From positions 55,159,298 to 55,223,297 of the forward strand of contig JALMGJ010000004.1 of NCBI GenBank assembly GCA_023362775.1: a DNA stretch of 64,000 nucleotides, written 5' to 3'. The stretch comes from Charina bottae. Lineage: Eukaryota; Chordata; Lepidosauria; Squamata; Charinaidae. Positions 1 through 12,400 of this stretch are shown one piece after another. Below the pieces are notes generated by a model. The model was given only the letters and a program-made list of their open reading frames with translations, searched no databases and had not been told where the DNA came from. Position 1 is the stretch's first letter, and each line of letters starts with the position of its first letter. The position numbers and the translations under genes are program-made.

Positions 1-486
1 TGTATAAAAATAACATGCAACTAAAGCTTATAAAGCAGATTCCGGTATTAAAATTTGTTGACAATGAATTCTTCTATTGTCTTCAAGGGATACTAGGAAA
101 GTACACTATACCTGCCAACTGGATACTAACCTGAATTGGTATTTAATCAAAATTCTTGATAATTATAGGGCAATACTTTTTATTTCAAAAATATGTCTTA
201 GTGATGTTTATTGATGAAAACAGATAAACCAGTGTGAGAGTTTATAGTATGTATATTTACATACAGATGTAAGAGTCTATGGTAGAGATAAAAATAGCTG
301 TATTATTTCATTTAACTTTTGTGAGTCCAACTTCTGTTTTTTAAAGGAATATAAATACTTAAACATTGGGTAGATATTGGTGTGCTGTAACTACAAATGT
401 TGTGCAGTTTCAGTCTTCTTAGGCATAAGTACTTGAAAACAAAATAATTGAGGTGGAAAGTTGGAATGTATTCCTCTCAGTTCCAT
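1..486 (-). other. EIF1AX: EIF1AX 3' UTR (partial)
   Basis: AT-rich sequence directly after the EIF1AX stop. No unambiguous end of the transcript can be seen, so the UTR probably continues past position 1. Inference from gene structure only. Confidence 0.7.
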
Positions 487-492
487 TTAGAT
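487..492 (-). CDS. EIF1AX: EIF1AX coding exon 7 (last Ile and stop)
   Basis: The minus strand reads ttgcag|ATC TAA: acceptor AG at 494-493, Ile codon 492-490 and stop 489-487. This tiny coding part matches the human gene, which also ends with a single Ile codon in the terminal exon. Everything from 486 to the left edge is 3' UTR. Confidence 0.9.
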   Translation of the reverse strand: M

Positions 493-3400
493 CTGCAAGT
501 GTGAAAAAAAGATGTGAAAATGTTGCAAGTAAAGTATAATTGCACAGGTCAGAACAGATAAGCAATACTATCTAGTAACAGCCACAATAAACTTAATCTG
601 CTGTATTTAGAACCACTCCACTCAAACTGAAATTGCTCTCATTTATTTATTATTTTATTTAGAAAATGTATATGGCCGCCCAACTTACATATGAAATCTG
701 GGTGGCTAACAACAACAAAAAACAATAAAATCTCTAATACCTCAACAAAAGACACCAAATGAAAATAGTCATAGTATGTGACTACTCAGGCACTTTATAA
801 CTCAACTGCACACACACCTATGTAATTTAATTACTTTTTATGATGTGCACAATACTGTTTTATTAAAATTTTCTATCTCAATGTCTGAAAAAAGCATTAA
901 TCTCTGTATGATTAGCACTGTTAAAATTTATAACCAAAATCTCAAGATTTGTAACACTGGAGCATAATGGACAATCTGCATGTGGATCATTATAGTACTT
1001 TCATATAAGCAATTCTGCTCAATCTTTCAGAAATCCATTCACATACTAGGAACAAAACTGCTTTTTAAGTAATGTACATTAACAGACTGGGACTTGACAA
1101 TCTCATCTCCTCACCATGGGGAGTGCTTAGAGAATGTCCTGGCAAACCACATAAAATCAAATTAAACTGCAACTGCAAGGAAGAAAGGTCAGTCCTAACT
1201 CTGAACAGGAAGTTATCACTGTCTGCCTAAAATTTCAGGCCTATTTCATGCTAAGTAAAAGAAAAAAAGCCAAATTTGCTACTGTCATAAGTAAGGATAG
1301 CAACCCATAGGCTTCACGTGGTTGACAGCATCCTCAGATGACATCACCGCAATCTGGTGGCAAAATGGCCAAATTTCAGCGGTGCAGCTAGAGATCTTTT
1401 GAGGGAGGGTATTATGGGTGGAATGGACGTGTTTGCCACTCAGAGGTCTCCCACTCCCATCCCCCACCAAACATGAAAACAGATTGGAAAAAACTCCAAC
1501 AGCATTCCTTCTAGTGACACCACCTACAACCTCCTGTGGTCCTCCAAGTTGAATCCCAATTTTCCAAACATTGCCACCCTATGCTATAGGGAAAAAAAGT
1601 TGCAGAAAATTACTACAAACCTATAGAACTTTACTTTGTTTCTAGATTTAAGATGTATATGTAGTTGGACTTGTGGAGCAGGAATAGAACCTGTCCTTTA
1701 AGAGCCTCTTAATTCTGTGTTAGCAGATCAGGTAGGGCAAATTGGGGCAGTCTTTTCAGTGAAAAGACTACCTTTATAAGCTCTCTAACTTTCCCTATAT
1801 CTCTGCTGGATAATTCCTGTCCACCAAGGTAAGATATAGCAAAGCTGAATATGAAAAGAATCAACACACATTCCCTTTGAAACAGCCACATTAATTTTAA
1901 GATGAAATCTTTCTGGTTACTTACATCATCAATATCTTCATCATCATCTCCAATATCATCAAACTGGATTTCATCATCATCACCAGGCCCAAATGTATCG
2001 GTTTCATTAATTTTGGCTATATAAAAATTAAAACAAACTATGAATATATTTTTGAAAATGTTTTTGAGTAAGAGGGTAAGTATATGTGTGTCCTTTATTC
2101 ACAGTGACCTGAGGAATGATGAGAATTTCTTACCATGCTCTGGAAGTTCTCCATATGCCTTCAGGCTTCTGGCTTCATCTGCATTGTATTTTAGAATGAC
2201 ATCAGCCTTGTTATCCTAAACAATATTGTTGTTGATAAAAATGATTTCAGATGACTAATTTTGTGAAAACTTTATTATGATATTTTAAATACCTTCTCTT
2301 ACCAAGCTATATCTAATGAGAAACACCATCCCTGACACCTTAAATATAAATTTATTCTGATTTGCCTTGTATCATCTAATAATGAGAAAAGAACATTGTG
2401 GTAAATAGCTCACTAGATCCATGTATTCTTCAAACATGTATCAACATTATTAAAGCTATTACAGAGAGACTGAGCTATATACCAAGTTCTACTTACATTA
2501 TTAGGTAATGCAAAGCAAGCTACCCACTCAGCCTCAACTCTACTATTTGTACTGAGATTACAATACCATGCTACATAACTCCTGGTCTTACTACAAACAG
2601 AGCCTAGGTTAGCGCCACACATTTACATACCAATGTTTATTTTGAAGCTGAATCAATCAAGCACTGTCCGTACCTCCATTATCCTGTATCCTGTCACTTA
2701 TGTCACTGACTCCTAATCATATCCTTATTCAACACTACCTGTTTGTGACAAGATTCAATCTCCCTGCAAAACTTTAGAAATACCAATGGTCAGAGAAAGA
2801 TGTCTTCTTCCTATCTGGTAACCCGTCTTGTCTGTTTTGAAAGATAATGTTACACATCTGGACAATTTGGGTTTATATAAATTATGTTTAAGCATATGTT
2901 TCATAAATTTTAATTATTCTTTAAAGGTAAAGGTTCCCCCCGCACATTTGTGCAGTCGTGTCCAACTCTAGGGGCCGGTGCTCATCTCCGTTTGTCAGCC
3001 GAAGAGCCAGCGCTGTCCGAAGACGCTTCCACGGTCATGTGGCCGGCATGACGCACGCAGAACGCTGTTACCATCCCACCGAAGTGGTACCTATTCATCT
3101 ACTTGCATTTGCATGCTTTCGAACTGCTAGGTTGGCAAGAGCTGGGGCGAGTGCGGGAGCTAGGGATTCGAACCTCCGAACTTGCGATCTTCCAATTAAC
3201 AAGCCCGGCATCTTAACCGCTGAGCCGCCACCACGCCCCCCATTAATAAATAATAAATTATTCTTTACCTTTTCCCTAAAACGCCATTCAATATTTATGA
3301 AAAACATCCAAAAGGGGATAAGTATCCTTAAATTTCTCACATTCATTGAAAATAAAGATAAACATGACTGACTAAATCAGTATTTATGAGTTCTACCTTC

Positions 3401-6400
3401 TGTTGACAAAAATTCAACCAAACCATTATCACATTGCATTATGTAATAATAGTGACAACATAATATAAAATAATTACCTGGTAGTCTCTTAAACCCACCA
3501 ATATGATATCTGATGTATTTATCCAAACCTAAAAATCAAAAGAAAGAACTGAATTTTTTTTTATCCTTTCTCCATTATTATGAGAGTTTCTGACTTGAGA
3601 AGCTTAATGAAATTTAATCTTAAAAAAAGTGCAACTGGCTGAGCATTAACAATAAACCTTGACGGATGCTATATAATTCAAGTACTTGATCAGCTGCTGA
3701 ATATAACATGATGCTGTGCATAACGTTGTACAATATTGTAGAGGTTAAATCACAATTGGGCCTACTTGCATATCTTCACATTTAGTTATGCAACCTGGAG
3801 TAGGAAAACCATATGGAACAAAAAGTAGCAGTGCATCAGCAGGATGCTGCTTTCAACTTTCAAAATTCTGACTGTAGACATTTTAGTGGCTGATATTTAA
3901 AAGCTAGATTAATGTAGATCAGCACCTATTCCATTAACTTGGCACCATTGAGGCTTTGGGTTACACTGTGTTATGTCTGCAATGCTAATATAGGATGGAT
4001 CCAAAAGGCCATATGCTTACAGTTAGTGGGGAGAATATCTGCAGAGAGTCCGCTAAAAATGAGGTAAATTAGGTTAAAGTTTCATTAGACTGTAAGAAGA
4101 GAATTGAGGGAGAAGAGAGTGGTTTTTCATAGAGAAAGGAATACAGAATTTCCAGAAACTGGAATAGCACTGCAGAAACTGTTTAATTTAGTCTAGTTTA
4201 AGAAGTATTTTCAGTCTTCAAAACAGTATACAATATAGAAAAAAGTAGGAACAAGAAAATGTGTAAGGGAAGTTGGAGGAAATATAATCAGTTAAATTCT
4301 TAAAATAGAAAGAACTTACTACCAGAACCACAAACAGCTGGAAATATGCATAATGAAAAGTAGCAGACAAAGACTACAGAACAGGAGTATGTGCAAAACA
4401 GGAAAAAAAATTGTTTCAAACCCAGGATTGGTCCGCCGCCGGTGACTGATGGACCCAGAAGGGTTTCAGAGGGAGCTGGGGGTTATACCCGAGGATCTGC
4501 TGCACGGTCCAGCAGAGGCCCTGGCCGCTCGTGCCTGGAATAGGGAGATGGCTGGGGCCTTGGACAGGATCGTGCCTGTGCGACCTCTCTTGTCCGATCG
4601 AACCCAACACCGTGGTTCACAGAAGAGTTGAGGGTTCTGAAGAGGATTAAGAGACGTCTAGAGTGCCGCTGGAGAAAGACAAGGACCAAACCTGACCGAA
4701 CACAAGCTAGAGCCACGATTAAGGCCTACATTGTGGCGGTAAGAACGGCGAAATGCCAATATTTCTCTGCTCTTATTGCATCCGCAGAATGCTGCTCAAT
4801 GGCCCTGTTTAAGATCACTCGATCCCTTCTGGGGAAGGTGGGCCCAGTGACCCACCAACAGGGCCATGCATAGGACTTTTCTGAGCATCTGCAGGATAGA
4901 ATTGCTCAGATCCATTCCAAGTTGGACTCCAAGCGAGAGGCATGGTCTGTGGAGATGCCGAGAGAACGTACTTACCCAGTTATCTGGGAACAGCTTGATC
5001 CTGTTGGACCTGAGGAAGAGGACAATCCTCCGGATTATAGACGCCACCACGTGCCATCTTGACCCATGTCCCTCCTGGCTGGTGAAATCAGCTCAGGAGG
5101 TTACATGTGGTTGGGTCCAGGGGATGATTAATGCATCCTTAGCGGAGGGGGTGTTTCCAGCAGTCTTTAAGGAGGCGCTGGTGCACCCCCTCCTCAAGAA
5201 ACCTTCCATGGACCCCACTGTTTTGAACAATTTTCGTCCAGTCTCCCACCTCCCCTTTTTAGGGAAGGTGGTTGAGAAAGTGGTGGCACTGCAGCTCCAG
5301 AGGATTCTGGATGAAACGGATTATCTAGACCACTTCCAGTCAGGTTTCAGGCCTGGATATGGGACAGAAACGGTACTGGTCGCACTTATGGATGATCTCT
5401 GGCAGGAGCGGGATGGGGGCAGTGCATCCATCCTTGCTCTTGACCTCTCAGCGGCTTTCAATACCATCAACTATGGTATCCTTTTGGGGCGGCTCAGGGA
5501 GTTTGGGATGGGCGGTGTGGTTCTGCGCTGGTTCACCTCCTTCCTCCAGGGCTGGTCCCAATCAGTGGTGATAGGGAGCGAGAGATCCGACCCTCGGCCC
5601 CTCCTTTGTGGGGTGCCACAGGGTTCGGTTCTCTCTCCGCTCTTCTTCAACATCTACATGAAACCACTGGGTGAGATCATCCGCCAACACGGGATGAGGT
5701 ATCATCAATACGCTGATGATACCCAATTATACATCTTCATCCCGGGTGAAGTAAGTGATGCTGTGACTGCCCTCTCTCAGTGCCTGGGGGCTGTGGGGGT
5801 TTGGATGGGGAACAACAGGCTTCAACTGAACCCTGGTAAGACGGAGTGGCTGTGGGTTAATGGCTCCTTTCTATCCGGGAAATTGTCATCTTTAGCTCTG
5901 GATGGGGTTGCACTGCCCCAGACAGACCCGGTGTGGAATCTGGGGGTCCTCCTGGACTCACAACTCCTGCTCGAAGAGCAGGTGGCAGTCGTGGCCAGGA
6001 GGGCCTTTGCTCAACTTCATGTTGTACGCCAGTTATACCCTTTCCTGGATCGGGAAGCCCTCCAAACAGTCACTCATGCCCTGGTCATCTCCCATATAGA
6101 CTATTGCAATGCGCTCTACATGGGGCTACCCTTGAATTCTTGGTGCCCCAAGATCGGCACATGTAACACCTTTGCTGCGCGAGCTGCATTGGGTACCAGT
6201 TTGCTTCCGGGTCCAATTCAAGGTGTTGGTGATTACCTTTAAAGCCCTACATGGCATGGGTCCAAGTTACCTAAGGAACCATCTCATCCCCATTACATCA
6301 ACCAGTCCCACCCAATCATTCAGAGAGGGCATGTTACGGACCCGTCTGTAAGAGAATTCCGTTTGGCAGGGTCCAGGAAGCGGGCCTTTTCTGCAGTGGC

Positions 6401-9400
6401 TCCTGCCCTGTGGAACACTTTGCCCCCGGCGGTGAGGTAAGCCCCATCGCTCCTGACCTTCCGGAAGAACCTGAAGACCTGGCTCTGCCACCTCGCTTGG
6501 GGCGGGGAGTAGTTATTCTTGGGGATGGCTGGCGCCTTAAGAGTGCTCCCCATATACGTATGAACTGAATTTACGGCCATCTGGATTTTATTTTTTATTT
6601 TTATATTTATATCTTGTATTTGTATTTATATTTTATATACTATTTATGGTTATTGTTTTTAACTTGTTAGCTTTATTGTAAACTGCCCAGAGTCCCTCTT
6701 CTGGGGTGAGATGGGCGGTGGCAAAATTTGAAAAATAAATAAACAAACAAACCATTGTGTTTCATGGGTTCTATCAAACCATTTAGGGTCATCCATGATT
6801 TGGCAGAATCAAAACCCAGAGCACTTCCACTGTTCCAGGTTTTGGATGAAACAAAATCGAAACAGGCAGGTATGATGTACATCAGCTCCTCTCTCTTCTC
6901 TTCTCCTCCCCTCCAGCTCCAAGCACAGCATATCCCACTGGTTGGCTCAGCCTTTTCCCTTCAGCTACAGATTCAGTTCCCTAGCTTTTTTCTGGCTCCC
7001 ACTTAACCACTTCTACCCAGATCAAAACAGCCCTATCTTGTTCTGTGCCTGGATCAAAATAAAACATCTGAAAAAGACGTTTCAGTTCAGGCATGGAAAA
7101 TCCAAAACCAGAGTTAAAATTCATCACAGGACATATTGCATTTTCCTAATATAAAACCTCTACAGGCACCAGGAGTTAGAGCAGACAAAGAAGACACAGC
7201 AAGAATAAAAGATGCATAAAAAAGGGAAACCAAAGCAAGCAGTGATAAAATTGGCAAATGCACCTGTCAGAACAGACACAGGATAATAAAATGCTTTTTC
7301 GAGTCACTAGTTCTACATGTAAAGCAAGTGTCGTGCTTTGAAATGCAAAGGTCACTCCACCAAATCAAGTTCTTGGAATCAGTAGCAGGACATACTCATA
7401 GCTAACATTAGCTGTTTAACTTTAATATACCCACATATTTGGGGTTGCCCATACATCAGAATGGTTTAACATACCTTTTTTCTTAACTTTCCTCTGATAT
7501 GACATAGCCTCTTTACACCATCGAAACATAATGCCTCCAGTCTGCCATTTCCCAACATCTTGATAACTTGGGCATATTCTGGAAGACACGATTTAGCAAT
7601 TGGGCTTTAATAATTGTATAGATTCTATAACACAGTTATAGCTATTAAATCAGCAAGAAGCAGTCTCAAGATTTTAATACATGATAGTTGATTTTAAAAT
7701 TCTCATATCACAAAGTAGCTATAGCTAATATATTTGAATTCCTTTATCCATCAACTGTCAGTCTCCCTCCACTTTAGCTCCATTCACCTGTCATAGTTCA
7801 TATGTATACGTGTCAAGCATTGTAAGGACTTGACCCGTGTTTGCTTTTGTGCCAAAAGCCTTGCTGCTCCCAACAAACCACTTGCCTTGACATTCCTGCC
7901 TTGGCTGTTTTCTGATAAGACACCTGGACTGTTAATTAGCATTCTGACGGGAGGGGGTCGAACTGGAGTGGGAACTAGCTTGTTTTTAATTAGATAGTAA
8001 ATGATGTCAGAGGGACGTTTTTATTTTCAAAGTATGCGCGCCAATTTGGCTATTCGAAGCTTTGCCTTTGCCTCATGTATTCTGATCCTTGATAAATGAA
8101 TCCTTTTAGCATGAACTGACTGAAAGGTTTCTTGGTTTGGGCATCCTGATAGTGAGACACTCACATCAACTGACTCACATTTCACATACTGAAAAAGCAA
8201 AGCTCGTATTTAGATATTTCAGTTAGATTTTAGGTGTGAGGGTCTTAAACAAAATACATCATAAGATCCAAGGCTGATCTCACCCAGGATGTTTGCTGAC
8301 TAACTCATTATCTTTCCCCCTCTCAGATTCGAGGAAAGTAGTGAAATATTGAGCCATATTCTGTCAAATATGAGAATCCAGATAGGGAAGAACAAACAAA
8401 CAAAATCCAGGTAAGGTAAACTTTCTGTAGGCTTGCAGTCCTTATTACCTTTTAAATTAAAGTATTTACAATCAAAAAGCATCTATAAACGTGAGCTGAT
8501 ACAGCAAACTGTTGGTCATTCTTAAAACATATTGCTGTATGAGGTCTCTATTCCCAGCTTTTCTCAATCTCAATTCAAGCTGTTGCACTTGACATTTTAT
8601 ATTGCTAAGGATAGGAGTACATGAGAGTTTACCTATGTCCTTAGTGGCATCCATGGAGTATTTGTGTGTCAAGAAAATCAAGATGGCAGACATGGTGTGA
8701 TGCAAGCCCTGCCCCTTTTGTGTATGTGTCAATGCCGCACACACATACAAAAGAGGTAGAGCTTGCATTAGGACACCACTTCCACCATCCAGAATTTTTA
8801 GATCATTACTAGTATTTTATTTGTGCTGATTTTGTATTTCGGTTCGCAATTTTGCTGTATGATAACGAGTTTATCATAGTTAAATATCTTTGGTTGAGAA
8901 TTGTTGCATTTTCATTTTAACATGAAAATAGTTATAAGAGACAAAGAAAAAACCGTCTATAAAGTTGAGGAGAAATAAAAGGAATAACATTCATTCTCAA
9001 ACTTGAGACAGCCAGTTGTCTTAGTCTATTTACTCAATTGCTACCATATATATTTCAATTATCTTTGAAAATCATCATTTCAGTTTACAGCACATACTAA
9101 ATTCTATTCTGTAAATATACTCATACAGTACAGGTAGTCCTCGTACAGCGACTGCCTTGTTTAGCAACTGTTCACAGTTATGACGGTGAAAAATTAACTT
9201 TACAGCTAATCCTTGCATTTATGACCTTTGCAGGTCTGTAAAGCAAAGGAAAGCTGAAGTAAGATCATAAGCATAGTTGCGGTTTCACTTAGCAACCGCT
9301 AATAGGAACAATAAATCCTATTAAGATTTATTGGGAAATAAGGTTAAGATGATGGCATAAGAACCCCAAAAGTACTCTTGTTTTCAAATGAGAACCCTAT

Positions 9401-12400
9401 ATATAAATAATTCAAAGCAGCTGTTTTCTTTTTCCCGTGCTTTTGTTGTACAAGGGAGAAAGTCTGGATAATGTGTACAGAATAGTTGCTAGTTTCTATC
9501 AATGCAAGAATTCACTCTCACAAATGTGCTTCTTCTAAGCTGAATCAATAAATCCTGCTTAGTGGAGATAGCAATGGAGACATTTTAGTAAATTGAAATA
9601 AATATGCCTTGTCATTCATTCTGAAACATTAATTGGGTTTGTTACTCTGTAATTTGGTCTAGTGGTTAAGGGGCTGGGCTAGAAACCAGGAGTCTGTGAG
9701 TTCTAGTCCCGCCTTAGTCATGAAAGCCGGCTGGGTGACCTTGGGCCAGTCACACTCTCTCAGCCCTGGGAAGGAGCCAATAGGAAACCAGGAGTCTGTG
9801 AGTTCTAGTCCCGCCTTAGGCATGAAAGCCGGCTGGGTGACCTTGGGCCAGTCACTCTCTCTCAGCCCAGCTCACCTCACAGGGTTGTTGTTGTGGGGGA
9901 AAATAGGAGGAGGAAGGAGTATTTGGTATGTTTGCCGCCTTGAGTTATTTATAAAAATAATAAAGGCAGGATAAAAATTAAATAAATAAATAAATATAAA
10001 TGTAAATTTCTAGACTTTTCTTTAGCTATTAGAAAAGAACTGCCACTGGGGAGGTAGAACCTACTATATCTACCTTCCCTCCTAGGTTTTTTGTTCAAGT
10101 ACTCCTACAGGCCATTAACTAGCTCCGAGAGAATAAAAACAGCCTTTCAGAATGTGAGATTATATCTATAACACAGTTGTATGGTCTGTGTGAAGGTAGT
10201 TGGCTTGCTTCCTTTCTACTGAAGGTAACTCAAAATTCAGAATACTTGAAAAGTAGGTTAGGATTGGTTTCCTTCATACTTCACTGTAATGTAGCTCATT
10301 AGCATTTAGTTTCATACGGCAAATATGGCATTCTGGGGAAGTAAAAGCAAACTTCAGGCCCGTGAAATTGCACGAAGCCCCATAATCCACCACAGCTGAA
10401 ACAGTAATCATGAGGCTGACCTGACTGCTGAGTTACTGAGATGAAAAAATGGAAAGGAAAGTGTGTTGAAGAGAACTGAGGAAGTTTTGGCTACCCCTCA
10501 GGCCAACCGCTTCATTGGCTTGTGGCCTTCCATTTCCTGTCTTGGCTATTTTTTCCTTCTTTTAAACAGTGACATACAAAGTGTTCTGGTTGACCACAAT
10601 AGACAAAGGCTTCCTCTTCTGTGGGGTGCCTTTTCTTCCTCTGTTATACACAGGAATGTCCTATTCAGCTCCACTGTCTCTCCTGCTAAAGATTTTGGCA
10701 CTGGTCTACTTAGGACTTGATTGGGTGCCTATTTGCCCTTCCAAAAGGAACATGTGAAGGCTCCATCACTGAGCCCTGCATCAACATGTTTTGCATGAGA
10801 GCTTGGAGCATGATGGCTTTTCTACTCTGGCTAATTCTTCCAGTATCATATCCTGATCCATTACCATGACTTATTTTATGTCTATCAAGGGCTATTAGTC
10901 TTTGAAGTCTTCAAATTCTAGTTGCAAGGAAATAACAACAAGAGGGGGGTATGTCTCCATCTCCTGTTTATGAGCATCCCAAAGATATCTGGTTCGCCAG
11001 TCTAAGAACCAAAATCTTGAACAAAGATAGTCTCTGGACTGATGCAGCAAGGCTATTTATATATTCATGTCAGATCTGGAGCCACCAGTTTACAGCCACT
11101 AGAATACTTGACCACAGGCCTTTGAACCAGACACAGGTATCAAATACACTTGTTCGCAGTATCAGCCTTCAAAGGTACTTCAAAAACTGAACACATTTTT
11201 CTTATAAAACTTACAAAGTCTCTATGCAGAGAAAACATCTCACTTCATAGATGAAGAAAAAATGTCCTTTGGATTAGGAACACAGGAATGTTCTCTGCAC
11301 TTCCATATTTTAAAAAGGGAGAAACCAGGCACTTCTACCATGGTGGAAGGGGAGCAGGAATTTGGACCACATATTGATTTAACTGAATCTGCACAACTAT
11401 AGCAATATGCTGTTAATTCTGCAACTTAGCCGTGGGGTATTTGGACTTCTTGTGGAAGGCTATCCATCCTACCTTTTTATTTGTGGCTAAAACAATCTGA
11501 CAGCCTAGTTAGGCTTCAGCTGAAAGAAAACAGGAAATCTAGAATTCCACTAGATTGAAAAGGATCAGTCAATAGCAACGAGAGTCAGCCTGAGAGTCAA
11601 AATTTCAGCAAGCAGTCCCAGTACAATCGTCAACTTCCAAGGGAGAGTTGGTTGCAGTTTCAAACCCAGTCTAGGGATCAGGAATTCATGCAGTGCACAT
11701 GACATACAGCTTCAAGGTTGGTTGTCATAGCAGTATTCCACCAGAAGGTTAACCCGCTGGGGCAGGGCTTTCCAAAGTGCCGCCGCTGGCGACACGCCAG
11801 CGGTGGTGCAGCGGCGGCGGCACAGAAGGGCGTCCGGCGGCGTGCACACAGCGGTGGTGCGGGGGCGTGTGGCAGCGCGCGCATGGCGGCGGGGGGGACG
11901 TGCGGCGGTGCGTGCGTTTACAGCAGCCGCTGCCACCATGCACGCGCGCACCACCGCTTCCGGGTGGTGTGGCGACACACCACGCTGTGTGTGGTGACAC
12001 ACTTTTGTGTCGCGACACACAGTTTGGAAAGCTCTGTGCTGGGGGTTCCCAATTTTCCAGTCCTGATTCACTGGAGTCAAGACTTTGTAAAGCTTCAGCT
12101 CCCATCATTTCCCTTCCCAAGCAAGCTGCCACTCCTTTGCCTTGTTATCCTTTTCTTTTCACATGCTCCCATTGGAATTCCTAAGTGCTGGGGTCCTTGA
12201 CTCCAATTCCAGGTGAGAATCCTCTGTAGTGGAGTCAGGAACAGGAGTGCATGGAGAGAACGAGCAAGTACATGTTCTTTCTCTACTGGAACTGGGGCTC
12301 AGTTCTTTAGTTTCACAATTGACAGGTTTCTCAGCTTGCTCATCTTCCAAGAAAAGAGATGTGTCCAAATGAGCCCTGGCAGAACAATCCAACTGCTGAG

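Noticed and set aside
3095..3371. tRNA gene suggested by a B-box-like ggttcgaatcc
   Set aside because: It is the head of a tRNA-derived SINE; no full cloverleaf is present and the element continues into the SINE body.
4866..6242. A 458-residue host gene
   Set aside because: It is the reverse transcriptase of an L2-clade LINE, with RT motifs and the typical 3' end, antisense to EIF1AX.
9650..9760. tRNA gene in the Sauria SINE heads (also 33752, 47215, 60305)
   Set aside because: Pol III promoter-like boxes belong to SINEs and the acceptor stem cannot be formed.
11718..12200. 160-codon frame
   Set aside because: Spans the GC-rich hAT MITE; frames on both strands are open because of composition.
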